Shown piece after piece: positions 6,987-14,487 of a stretch of DNA of 15,277 bases. The first letter of the stretch is position 1; every line of letters starts with the position of its first letter. Location of the stretch: NCBI GenBank assembly GCA_037142475.1, contig JBAXAR010000046.1:1-15277 (forward strand), written 5' to 3'. This DNA is from CAIUMH01 sp037142475. Lineage in GTDB: Bacteria; Actinomycetota; Acidimicrobiia; Acidimicrobiales; RAAP-2. A model generated the notes under the pieces. It was not told the origin of the DNA. It saw only the letters and a program-made list of their open reading frames with translations, and did no database searches. Both the position numbers and the translations under genes were made by a program.

Positions 6987-8989
6987 GCTCGTCTCGGCCG
7001 AGCCGCAGTGAGGAGGCGATCGTCATCGGCCAGAAGCACAGTCGCCAGACGCCTCACCAGCACTTCGAGCTCCGGGTGCTCCCGGGGATCCCATCCCTCG
7101 AGGAGTTCCTCGAGACCCACTCGCCTCGCTTCGGTGAGCGCTGCCATGGCGGCGCGCCCCTGGTCGGTGATCACAAGGGGACCCTGGTCCCGCTTGACGA
7201 TCAGTTCGTTCGTGGCAAGTTCCCCGAGACCCGCAGCCAAGACGCCATCAGGCACCTTGTAGTGACGCTCGAGCGTGGCCTCGTCGAGGTCGTGCCGCTC
7301 GCCTAATCGGAACAACAGCCAACACGCTTGTGGGCCCAAATCCAATTCCGCTCGAGCAGCAAGGGCGACATAGACCTGGGCCCGGTCCTCCGTACCGATG
7401 ACACGCTCGAGAGCGAGCTCGACCTCTTGGAGACTTGATCGTGCTTCAGGGGCGGGCAACGTCTCGCCCAAATCCCGGTTCGCCCGGACCGTCGAGCGAA
7501 GTTCAACCTCGGGCAGCAGCAGAGTCAAGGCGAATGCCACGATGCCGATCGGCACCGCCACGAGGAAGATCATCTGGATCGACTCGGTGATTGACGCCAT
7601 GATCCCTTGCTGGACCACCGCAGGCAGTCGATGGAGGGCCTCGGGCGTCAATGCGCTGAGCTGACTTTTCGCAGCAAGAGGGCCGAGGTGGTGCTCGAGT
7701 CGTCGGGGGAGAACGTTGGCGTAGATCGCCCCAAAGACGGCAACTCCGAACGAGCCACCAATCATGCGGAAGAAGTTGGCCGAAGCCGTCGCCGTCCCGA
7801 GGTCTTTGTAGGTCACCGAATTCTGCACTGCGAGGACAAGGACCTGCATCACCAGACCGAGCCCAAGTCCGAACACAAGCATGTAGCCAGCGGTCGTCCA
7901 GCCCGAGGTGGTCATCGTGACGTTGGACATGAGCCACAGGCCCAAGGTCATGAGCAGCGTTCCGATCACGGGGAACCGCTTGTAGTGGCTCCCCCGACTG
8001 ATCATCTGCCCCGAAAAGATCGAGGCACCGAAGAGGCCACCCATCAGTGGGAGCAGCCGGAGACCTGATGCAGTTGGGGTTACACCCTTGACCAACTGGA
8101 AGAACTGAGGGAGAAAGGTCAAGGCGCCGAACATCGCGAACCCCACGACAAAGCCGATAGCCGAGGCAACCGAGAACACTTTGTTCGAAAAGAGACGAAG
8201 TGGGATTACCGGCTCTGTGGCCCGCTTCTCGATCACGAGGAACATGCCCGTCAACCCAAGGCCCCCGATCCCTAGGCCGATCACCGTTGCCGACGACCAA
8301 GGAAGCGTGGTTCCGCCGAGAGAGGTGAACAACACGAGGCATGTTGCTGCACCCGTCAGGACGCCGGCACCGAGGTAATCGATGGTGTGAGCCACCCGGG
8401 TGCGAACGCTCGGGAGGGCAGCGGCAGTCACAATCATGGCGACGATGCCGATGGGGAGATTGATGTAGAAGACCCAGCGCCACGAAAGGTACTGCGTGAC
8501 AACGCCACCAATCATGGGACCGAGCACCGTCGCGGCGCCATAGACCGCTCCGAAAAGCCCCACATAACGTCCTCGGTCACGAGGGCTGACCACGTCGCCG
8601 ATGATTGCCTGAGCGCCGACGAGCAGTCCTCCCCCACCGAGCCCTTGGATCGCTCGGAACACAATGAGCTCGATCATTGACTGCGATAACCCGCTCAGCA
8701 TCGACCCGGCGAGGAACAGGACAATCGAGGCCTGATAGAAGCGCTTTCGCCCATAGAGGTCGCCGAGCTTGCCCCAGAGAGGGGTCGAGACGGTCGACGC
8801 CAGCAGGTATGCGGTAACGACCCAACTCAGATGAGAGGCACCGCCAAGGTCCCCGACAATGGTCGGAAGCGCGGTCGAGACGATTGTGGAGTCCATCGCA
8901 GCAAGCAACATCCCCAGCATCAGCGCACTAAAGATGACGAGAACTCGTCGCTGCGGGAGTGAGACGACCTCTGGAGGTGCCGTCGTCAT
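6980..8989 (-). CDS. DHA2-family MFS multidrug exporter with C-terminal winged-helix-like domain
   Basis: 669 aa. The first ~495 residues form a 14-helix drug/H+ antiporter of the EmrB/QacA type. MDSTIVSTALPTI at 32-44 is the DHA2 D-motif in helix 1, GKLGDLYGRK at 73-82 is MFS motif A, and GAVYGAATVLGPMIGG at 147-162 is the antiporter motif C in helix 5. After the last helix comes a soluble tail of about 170 residues. Its second half resembles a MarR/PadR-like winged helix: helix, ELIVKRDQGPLVITDQGR as a wing-like hairpin, then a long helix with LEELLEGWDPREHPELE. It should export hydrophobic or cationic toxic compounds. The ATG at 8989 sits close to helix 1; an in-frame ATG at 9046 is possible, and neither has a strong ribosome site. 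It is divergent from nhaA. Confidence 0.9.
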   Translation of the reverse strand: MTTAPPEVVSLPQRRVLVIFSALMLGMLLAAMDSTIVSTALPTIVGDLGGASHLSWVVTAYLLASTVSTPLWGKLGDLYGRKRFYQASIVLFLAGSMLSGLSQSMIELIVFRAIQGLGGGGLLVGAQAIIGDVVSPRDRGRYVGLFGAVYGAATVLGPMIGGVVTQYLSWRWVFYINLPIGIVAMIVTAAALPSVRTRVAHTIDYLGAGVLTGAATCLVLFTSLGGTTLPWSSATVIGLGIGGLGLTGMFLVIEKRATEPVIPLRLFSNKVFSVASAIGFVVGFAMFGALTFLPQFFQLVKGVTPTASGLRLLPLMGGLFGASIFSGQMISRGSHYKRFPVIGTLLMTLGLWLMSNVTMTTSGWTTAGYMLVFGLGLGLVMQVLVLAVQNSVTYKDLGTATASANFFRMIGGSFGVAVFGAIYANVLPRRLEHHLGPLAAKSQLSALTPEALHRLPAVVQQGIMASITESIQMIFLVAVPIGIVAFALTLLLPEVELRSTVRANRDLGETLPAPEARSSLQEVELALERVIGTEDRAQVYVALAARAELDLGPQACWLLFRLGERHDLDEATLERHYKVPDGVLAAGLGELATNELIVKRDQGPLVITDQGRAAMAALTEARRVGLEELLEGWDPREHPELEVLVRRLATVLLADDDRLLTAARPRRAT

Positions 8990-9120
8990 CAGTGGTCCGA
9001 GCCGTTGGGCTGTGACTCTTTCGGCATACTTAGAGTCTAGAAGCATCGTGGGGGTGGCGGCGGGAGGCGACGCGGCCCGAGTGCTCCTTGGAGCGCCGCT
9101 CGGTGGGAGACTCAGAGGCA
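8990..9120. promoter_or_regulatory. Divergent control region between MFS exporter and NhaA genes
   Basis: 131 bp. The odd palindrome TAGAGTCTA lies at 9031-9039. Its AGAGTC (9032-9037) also pairs with GACTCT at 9014-9019, so there are two overlapping inverted repeats about 45 bp before the exporter start. Such symmetry would suit a repressor site for a MarR- or TetR-type regulator, but no regulator gene is adjacent. I could not place a convincing -35/-10 pair. If the exporter starts at 9046, these repeats would be coding. Confidence 0.35.
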
Positions 9121-10353
9121 GTGGCTGATTCACCGAAGAGAACACAACGCTTGACGTCAAGCCCCTCACGAACCGCCTTCGTCCTCGAGCTGCTTCGCGA
9201 GGAGGCGGCCGGTGGCATCGTGCTCACCGCAGCGCTTGCGCTGGCCGTCATCGTTGCCACCACTGCTCCGGGGTTGTACGCCGGTTTCGTGGGCCACCCA
9301 CTTTCAATCTGGTCCGTCCCTTCATCCCAGATCAGCGACGTTGCCAGCCTCATCACGAACGGAGCGATGATCGCCTTCTTCGCCGCCGTCGGACTCGAAA
9401 TCGGCCGAGAGCGCGCTGACGGGGCACTCGCTGATCGGTCGACGGCGATCCTGCCCGTGGTCGCAGCACTCGGTGGCATGGCGGCTGCGGCTGGCGTGTA
9501 CGCCGTCACCGTGCTGCTGCTCGGCGTGCACGGTGCCCTCGGAGGGTGGGGCATCCCGATGGCGACCGATGTGGCCTTTACTCTCGGCGCCCTCACCCTG
9601 ATTGGTGGACGCGCTTCACTTGAGTTGAGGGTCTTTCTACTCACGCTGGCGGTCGCTGACGACGTCGCATCCGTTCTTGTTCTGGCAGCGACCGGCGATC
9701 ACGGTCCGGCGGTCTCTCGCCTCACTGGAGCGACACTCGTCGCTGGGGTCGCTGCGGTGATCGCCGTGACACTTCTTGCAAGGCGCAGGCGAGCACCGTG
9801 GCCCGTGTTTGCCGGTACGGGGCTCTGCCTTTGGTGGCTCCTGGCTCAACTTGGCATTGAGCCGACTCTGGCAGGGGTGGTCATCGGTGTCATGGTCCCG
9901 ACCGGCCACGCCGTCCGAAGCCCGGGGATCACTCTCGAGAGGGCGGCCGTTCCTCTTTCCACCTTCCTCGTCCTCCCGCTCTTCGCACTCGTCGCCGGTG
10001 GCGTCAATCTGAGTGCTCAACCGTGGACCGGTCAGTCTGGCCTCATGATCGCCATTTTGGCGGCGAGGAGTCTGGGGAAGTTCCTCGGCATCACCGGCGG
10101 TGTTCTCCTCGCCCTCCGCTTCGGACTCGGCCGGCTCCCTCGGCACACCTCATTGCGTCAGATGGTTGGCGCTTCCCTGTTGTGCGGCATCGGATTCACC
10201 GTGCCACTCCTTTTCGCCAACAAGGCGTTCGCTCATGCACCGCATCTGCTTGACGCCACCAAGGTCGGCCTTCTCGTCGCTTCACTGCTGTGCGCTGTGG
10301 TCGGCCTCGTCATCATGGCGGCACCATCGAAGAATGAACGCCGAGGCGAGTAG
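9121..10353 (+). CDS. nhaA: NhaA-family Na+/H+ antiporter
   Basis: 410 aa, about the length of E. coli NhaA. Family hallmarks in order are a membrane-entry block EEAAGGIVLTAALALAV near 27-43, FFAAVGLEIGRE at 86-97, GWGIPMATDVAFTLG at 142-156 with the Asp of the T-D pair (Asp150), and the paired ion-binding aspartates Asp180-Asp181 in AVADDVA. The LGKFLGI block (Lys320) corresponds to the NhaA helix-10 lysine, followed by LLCGIGFTVPLLFANKAF. About 11-12 membrane helices are evident. It should exchange external protons for internal Na+ or Li+ at the cytoplasmic membrane. The GTG at 9121 is my start choice because AGAGG lies just upstream; a TTG at 9088 in frame adds 11 residues. The next gene begins 37 bp downstream on the same strand. 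Confidence 0.93.
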   Translation: MADSPKRTQRLTSSPSRTAFVLELLREEAAGGIVLTAALALAVIVATTAPGLYAGFVGHPLSIWSVPSSQISDVASLITNGAMIAFFAAVGLEIGRERADGALADRSTAILPVVAALGGMAAAAGVYAVTVLLLGVHGALGGWGIPMATDVAFTLGALTLIGGRASLELRVFLLTLAVADDVASVLVLAATGDHGPAVSRLTGATLVAGVAAVIAVTLLARRRRAPWPVFAGTGLCLWWLLAQLGIEPTLAGVVIGVMVPTGHAVRSPGITLERAAVPLSTFLVLPLFALVAGGVNLSAQPWTGQSGLMIAILAARSLGKFLGITGGVLLALRFGLGRLPRHTSLRQMVGASLLCGIGFTVPLLFANKAFAHAPHLLDATKVGLLVASLLCAVVGLVIMAAPSKNERRGE

Positions 10354-10380
10354 CGTCTTGGGCGCATAGATCACCGCGAC

Positions 10381-10385
10381 GGAGG
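10381..10385 (+). promoter_or_regulatory. Ribosome binding site of the interrupted nitronate monooxygenase
   Basis: GGAGG lies 5 nt before the ATG at 10391. Initiation signals are therefore intact although the reading frame is broken. Confidence 0.8.
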
Positions 10386-10390
10386 ACACC

Positions 10391-11362
10391 ATGAAGACAC
10401 GACTGACTGAACTGCTGCAGGTGGAACACCCAGTGATGCTCGCCGGCATGGGTGGCGTCTCCTACTCAGCCCTCGTCGCCGCAGTCTCCAACGCCGGGGG
10501 CTTTGGCTGCCTCGGCGCATCGACCATGAACCAAGAGGAGATGGTCTCCCAGATCTCCGCCACACGAGCCGCCAGCGACAAGCCCTTCGGAGTCGATCTC
10601 CTTACGGCGATGGCGGGCGACATGCTCCGATTGGTCGATCTCCTCATCGAGGGCGGGGCCTCGGTCTTCGTCGCCGGCCTTGGTGTGCCAACCGCAGCAG
10701 TCGAGCGCTGCCACGCCTCAGGCGTCCTCGTTGCCAACATGTGTGGCAAGGTCGAGCATGCCCGCCGGGCTGTGGATGCCGGCTGCGATCTCGTCATCGC
10801 TCAAGGAACTGAAGCTGGCGGCCACACCGGCCAAGTAGCCACCATGCCGCTCGTTCCAATGATCGTCGACGCCGTCAAGGGTGCTGTCCCGGTGGTTGCC
10901 GCCTGAGGCATCTTCGATGGCCGCGGCCTTGCAGCCGCCCTCTCGCTTGGCGCCGACGGTATTTGGGTCGGCACGCGGTTCATCGCCACACCCGAAGCGC
11001 GAGCTGTGCCGGGGTTTAAGGACAAGATCCTCGGTGCCGCCGAAGACGGCACCGCTGTGAGCCGCGCCTTCTCAGGAAAGACCATGCGGGTGATCAAGAA
11101 CGAGACCACCGCCCACTTTGAGGCACACCCCGAGGAGCTCAAGCCATTCCCTGAACAGCTGATGGCATCATTCGCCAACCAGACGTTCCACCTCGGAGGT
11201 GGAGAAGATGCCCTCGGTGTCGACCCCGAGCGTGAGGGCTACCCCGCCGGCCAGGCGGTTGGCGCCATCGATCAACTCGTTGGCGCAGCAGAGCTCGTTC
11301 GTCGCTTCATGGACGAGGCGGAGGCCACCCTGGCGCGCACCTCAACCCTGGCGGGTCGCTGA
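10391..11362 (+). pseudogene. Nitronate monooxygenase (2-nitropropane dioxygenase family), interrupted by an in-frame TGA
   Basis: The full frame of 324 codons runs from an ATG with a GGAGG site to a TGA at 11360-11362, broken only by TGA at 10904-10906 (codon 172). No frameshift is needed: both halves are in the same frame and both look conserved. The N-terminal half has the HPVMLAGMGGVS flavin-barrel start at 13-24 and AQGTEAGGHTG at 137-147, with the conserved His145. The TGA falls in the FMN phosphate-binding loop, VVAA-stop-GIFDGRG, where relatives read AAGGI; GGA to TGA is one transversion. The second half continues with ALSLGADGIWVGTRFIA and a normal C-terminus. The intact enzyme would oxidise alkyl nitronates with FMN and O2. 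A 171-residue product would lack half the barrel. Alternatives are a sequencing error or a polymorphism. It follows nhaA by 37 bp. Confidence 0.9.
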
Positions 11363-11365
11363 GAA

Positions 11366-11410
11366 CGTCGAGCCACGCCCGCAGAGCGACTGACCCTCAA
11401 CTCCTCGACG
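11366..11410. repeat. Inverted repeat in the convergent junction before MsrA
   Basis: CGTCGAG (11366-11372) and CTCGACG (11404-11410) are perfect 7-bp reverse complements separated by 31 nt, in the 63-bp space between the nitronate monooxygenase and msrA stops. A second small stem, GCCTC (11419-11423) with GAGGC (11435-11439), overlaps the msrA stop. Either could mark transcript ends. The long loop makes the first one weak. Confidence 0.35.
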
Positions 11411-11425
11411 ACAGAGCAGCCTCAG

Positions 11426-12070
11426 TCAGCTGAAGAGGCCGACCGGGCAACTTACGCCCGTTCCGCCAAGGCCGCAGTATCCATTGGGAACCTTCACCAG
11501 GTACTGCTGGTGGTAGTCCTCGGCGTAGAAAAAGCGATCGGCGGGCTTGATCTCGGTGGTCACAGGGCCAAGGCCGCTGGCGAGGAGCTTTGCGTTGAAT
11601 GCTTCCGCCGCACGCAGCGCCACGGAGAGCTGGCTTTCCGAAGTCGTGAAGATCGCAGATCGATACTGCGTGCCGATGTCATTGCCTTGGCGGTTGCCCT
11701 GGGTCGGGTCATGGCCTTCGAAGAAAATCGAGAGGATCGCCGCATAGGAGATGACGGCGGGATCGAACACCACCATCACCGTCTCGGTGTGGCCGGTCCT
11801 CCCGGAGCACACCTCTTCGTAGGTCGGATTCGGGGTGAATCCCCCCTGGTAGCCCACGGCCGTGGTGAAGACCCCTGGGGTCTCGAAAAAGAGACGTTCG
11901 GCGCCCCAGAAGCACCCCATGGCCACATAGGCCACTTCCATGCCCTCCGGGAATGGACCGACAAGCGGATGACCGAGCGACGAATGCAAGCCGACAACGG
12001 GTTGCGCCGAGTCTCGCCCGGGGAGCGCAGTCGTTGCATCAACCATCTCGGGCTTCCGTGAAAAGAGCAT
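11426..12070 (-). CDS. msrA: Peptide methionine-(S)-sulfoxide reductase MsrA
   Basis: 214 aa. The catalytic motif GCFWGAE is at residues 52-58, with nucleophile Cys53 and Glu57. GYQGGFTPNPTYEEVCSGRT follows at 73-92, then HTE at 94-96 and GTQYRS at 133-138. The C-terminal tail CGLGGTGVSC provides resolving cysteines 199 and 208. The ~40-residue N-terminal extension ending in HPLVGPFPEGMEVA is like that of the E. coli-type long MsrA. The enzyme reduces the S-epimer of methionine sulfoxide in proteins, using thioredoxin. The ATG at 12070 has GGGAGG with a 7-nt spacer. It is a single gene, convergent with the nitronate monooxygenase and divergent from the coiled-coil gene. Confidence 0.96.
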   Translation of the reverse strand: MLFSRKPEMVDATTALPGRDSAQPVVGLHSSLGHPLVGPFPEGMEVAYVAMGCFWGAERLFFETPGVFTTAVGYQGGFTPNPTYEEVCSGRTGHTETVMVVFDPAVISYAAILSIFFEGHDPTQGNRQGNDIGTQYRSAIFTTSESQLSVALRAAEAFNAKLLASGLGPVTTEIKPADRFFYAEDYHQQYLVKVPNGYCGLGGTGVSCPVGLFS

Positions 12071-12183
12071 GCCTCATCCTCCCTGTTCTGGTATCCATCG
12101 TAAGGGCGGCCGAGACGGCATCGCTCCACCAGATACCTGTTGGGTCAAACGGGTACCCTGATGATCACGGGAGGGACGTGAGT

Positions 12184-12642
12184 ATGACGGAAGACACCAT
12201 CGGCCAACAGCCAAGACGACCGGTTCCCAGACGGATCATCCCAGTCGCCACGACCAAGGACCTGGCCGAGCAGCGACACACCGTTGAGAGCCTGCGAGAT
12301 GAAGTCACCGAACAGGTCGCCCATCTCCATGCACGGCTCAATGACGAGATTGCGGGCCTCGGGGCTGCCACAGAGCAATCGATCCGCGATGAAGTCCGTC
12401 GCCTCGATGATCTCATTGTCTCAGTGGGGCGACGGATCGATGAGTACATGGCTCTCACCGGAGAACTCTTCGTGCAGGCCAAGGCCCTCGATGTACGCCT
12501 TGAGGAAGCAGCCGAGCTGGCTGCGCAGCCCCATGAGGCTGCTCGGCTTGAAGCTCGGAACCACGCCGAGTTGGCCGATCGGATCGCGGTGGTCGAGCAG
12601 GCGATCGCTCGTCAACACGACAGCGCCAACCCGGCTCGGTGA
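12184..12642 (+). CDS. Coiled-coil protein of unknown function
   Basis: 152 aa. A Pro/Arg-rich N-terminus (PRRPVPRRIIPVAT, residues 10-23) is followed by an almost continuous, strongly charged helical region (about 25-145). This has heptad-like spacing of Leu, Val and Ile (SLRDEV, HLHARL, EVRRLDDLI, LDVRLEEAAELA) typical of a coiled coil. There is no signal peptide, membrane span or enzymatic motif. The ATG at 12184 is chosen because GGGAGGG ends 8 nt upstream; a GTG at 12178 is too close to that site. The stop overlaps the glycosyltransferase start as GTGA, so the two are co-translated. The protein may be a scaffold or chain-length-type partner of the glycosyltransferase; that is inference from position only. 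Confidence 0.75.
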   Translation: MTEDTIGQQPRRPVPRRIIPVATTKDLAEQRHTVESLRDEVTEQVAHLHARLNDEIAGLGAATEQSIRDEVRRLDDLIVSVGRRIDEYMALTGELFVQAKALDVRLEEAAELAAQPHEAARLEARNHAELADRIAVVEQAIARQHDSANPAR

Positions 12643-14036
12643 ACCCAGCCCCATCCCCTTTGGTCTCGATCGTTGTCGCCACCGTCGACCGTGTCGGAGC
12701 GCTCGGCTTGTGTCTCGATGGCCTCGCCCGCCAACTCGACGTGGCTGCGGAGATCATTGTCGTGGTCGGCCCCGGAGGCGACGAGACGATCGGTCGCCTG
12801 TCGGATCGCATAGATATCGCCACCGTGGTCTCAACCGAGGACCGCAACCTGGCGCGCTCGCGCAACCTTGGGATTGACGTCGCCCGGGGCGAGTTCGTGG
12901 CGTTCATCGACGATGACGCGTATCCCACCGAACAGTGGCTTGCCGAGCTCATCAACCATTTCGTCGATCCTGAGGTCGGCGGTGTCGGCGGCGAGGTCTT
13001 CGACTACACCGGGTACACCCACCAAGCTCGCTACAGCCGTTGCTCCCGAGCTGGCGATGCCTCGGTGTCACTTGCCCGGCCGATCATCGGGCTCACGGAG
13101 ACCCCTGCTGCCAGCACCTTCGCCTACCCGATCGGCACCAACATGGTGTTTCGGACGGATGCTCTTCGGAGCATCGGAGGATTCGACGAGCAATACGACT
13201 ATTTCCACGACGAAACGGATCTGACGAGGCGTCTGCTTGATCGCGGGTGGATCGTACGAGTTGCTGATGGAGGTCCTGTCTTCCACAAGTTCCTCCCGTC
13301 AAAGATCCGAGGTGAGCGACGAATCGCTCTCGCTCGACGAAGCATCCTGATCAACCGGGCGTACTTTGCCGCCCGTCATCAGGCCCCAATCGAGGGGGCT
13401 CACGCCGTTCGTCGTGACTTCGAGAACTTTGCCCGCAGAGGCGCCAGCGAAATCGACGACGCCATTGACGCAGGGCTCGGTGACGATGCGGTGCGCCTCC
13501 GGTACGCCGACGATGTCGTCGAAGCCCTCTCGCTCCTCGACGGATGGCTTTCAGTGGCACCCACGATCACCACCCACAAGTCACAGCCCGGCAGTGTCGT
13601 GGCGCGCCCGGGAGCACTCGTCGAGCGAGCGTCGAGCGACGTTCGACATGTGGTGTTCGCAGCACCCCGGGGGGCTAACGACGTCATGATGACGGCTGCC
13701 AGCTCCCTGGCTGGTGCCGGCCATGTCGTCCATGTCGTTGAAATCGAGGGGTCCCACGCAACGGTGGATCTTGAAGGTGACCTCTGGCGACACAGGATGG
13801 TTTCGCCTCTCGCTGAGGTTGTGTTGCCTGGCGACGATGACGCCCTTATCCAATTGACCAACGCGATCGTCCGAGAGGTCCAGCGAATCTCATCAGTCTG
13901 GTGGGCCATTGATGCAGTGGTCGCCCTCGACGACTCACCCGAAGCAATTGCTCTGGGCCAGAGCCGTCATCACGTGATCCCACTGAGCTCTTGGGCCACC
14001 GACCTTGGAGAAAGCCTCCCCCGTGTCCAAGCCTGA
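12639..14036 (+). CDS. Family 2 glycosyltransferase with an extra C-terminal region
   Basis: 465 aa. Residues 8-240 form a GT-A fold of the GT2 type: LVSIVVATVDR at 8-18 for nucleotide binding, RNLARSRNLGIDVARGEFVAFIDDD with the DxD-like Asp91-Asp93 motif, TNMVFRTDALRSIGGFDE at 167-184, and HDETDLTRRL at 190-199 with the likely catalytic-base acidic pair. It should transfer a sugar from a nucleotide-sugar to a polysaccharide or lipid acceptor at the inner face of the membrane; there is no membrane span. From about 336, a second region (VVFAAPRGANDVMMTAASSLAGAGHVVHVVE and onward) looks like the N-terminal Rossmann half of a GT-B glycosyltransferase that ends early. The GTG start at 12639 overlaps the coiled-coil gene stop. 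The 3' end overlaps the Fur gene. Confidence 0.88.
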   Translation: MNPAPSPLVSIVVATVDRVGALGLCLDGLARQLDVAAEIIVVVGPGGDETIGRLSDRIDIATVVSTEDRNLARSRNLGIDVARGEFVAFIDDDAYPTEQWLAELINHFVDPEVGGVGGEVFDYTGYTHQARYSRCSRAGDASVSLARPIIGLTETPAASTFAYPIGTNMVFRTDALRSIGGFDEQYDYFHDETDLTRRLLDRGWIVRVADGGPVFHKFLPSKIRGERRIALARRSILINRAYFAARHQAPIEGAHAVRRDFENFARRGASEIDDAIDAGLGDDAVRLRYADDVVEALSLLDGWLSVAPTITTHKSQPGSVVARPGALVERASSDVRHVVFAAPRGANDVMMTAASSLAGAGHVVHVVEIEGSHATVDLEGDLWRHRMVSPLAEVVLPGDDDALIQLTNAIVREVQRISSVWWAIDAVVALDDSPEAIALGQSRHHVIPLSSWATDLGESLPRVQA

Positions 14037-14472
14037 GGCGGGAACAGCTGGCATCATCGACGCCGGGATTGAGGCGATCAGGGCTGCGGGGGGCAGAGTC
14101 ACCACCACCAAACGCCTGCTTCTTGAAGTGCTCTCCACGACACCAGGACATCTGAGCAGCGACGAACTGGCATCACTCGTCCAGGGTCGGAACGTCGAGG
14201 TGGCGCCATCGACGATCTATCGGATCCTCGACGAGTTCGAACGCCTCAAATTGGTCGAACACAGCCATTCGGGCACAGGCCCTGCCACCTATCATTTGCG
14301 TTCGGTGGCTCACGGGCACCTCACGTGCCAACGCTGTGGATCCATGATCGAGGTCTCGCCGCGGCTCTTCGAAGATTTAGTGACTGGTGCCCGGCAGCAA
14401 CACGGCTTCGAGGTCGACCCTCACCACTTCGCTGTGCTTGGTGTGTGTGCCGCCTGTGTTGGCCTCACCTGA
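14023..14472 (+). CDS. Fur-family metal-responsive transcriptional regulator
   Basis: 149 aa. The winged helix covers about 12-92, with the recognition segment APSTIYRILDEFERLKLVEH at 61-80, as in Fur, Zur and PerR. The dimerisation part has HGHLTCQRCG at 97-106 and VCAAC at 141-145, so Cys102, Cys105, Cys142 and Cys145 form the structural Zn site. His97, His99, His134 and His135 are candidates for the sensory metal site. The short HGH instead of a long His-rich stretch does not settle Fe, Zn or Mn specificity; it could be a Zur/FurB. The GTG at 14023 gives a normal N-terminus; a TTG at 14005 is an alternative. The start lies inside the glycosyltransferase 3' end (14-bp overlap). It ends 7 bp from the convergent HAD gene. 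Confidence 0.9.
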   Translation: MSKPEAGTAGIIDAGIEAIRAAGGRVTTTKRLLLEVLSTTPGHLSSDELASLVQGRNVEVAPSTIYRILDEFERLKLVEHSHSGTGPATYHLRSVAHGHLTCQRCGSMIEVSPRLFEDLVTGARQQHGFEVDPHHFAVLGVCAACVGLT

Positions 14473-14487
14473 GGAAGCGTTACAGGT
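14467..14487. terminator. Small hairpin across the convergent fur / HAD stops
   Basis: ACCTG (14467-14471) and CAGGT (14483-14487) pair across an 11-nt loop and overlap both stop codons. This is the same arrangement, and the same 11-nt loop length, as the stronger hairpin at 6960-6986. With only 5 bp in the stem it may be chance. Confidence 0.25.

Noticed and set aside
7503..8483. 326-codon minus-strand frame inside the MFS exporter gene.
   Set aside because: It is an out-of-frame shadow of a clearly conserved membrane protein and is full of Arg, Pro and His with no family features.
9030..9644. 204-codon minus-strand frame opposite nhaA.
   Set aside because: It is a high-GC antisense shadow with low-complexity Ala/Ser/Arg composition; the plus-strand NhaA motifs explain this DNA.
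10904..10906. UGA recoded as glycine, tryptophan or selenocysteine.
   Set aside because: UGA ends most genes here, including five ATGA/GTGA overlaps, and the position is a flavin-loop glycine, not a selenocysteine site.
11006..11362. Separate small gene starting at GTG 11006.
   Set aside because: It is the in-frame C-terminal part of the broken nitronate monooxygenase and has no ribosome site of its own.
11510..12061. 183-codon plus-strand frame opposite msrA.
   Set aside because: MsrA catalytic motifs on the minus strand account for the region; the antisense frame is a codon-bias shadow.
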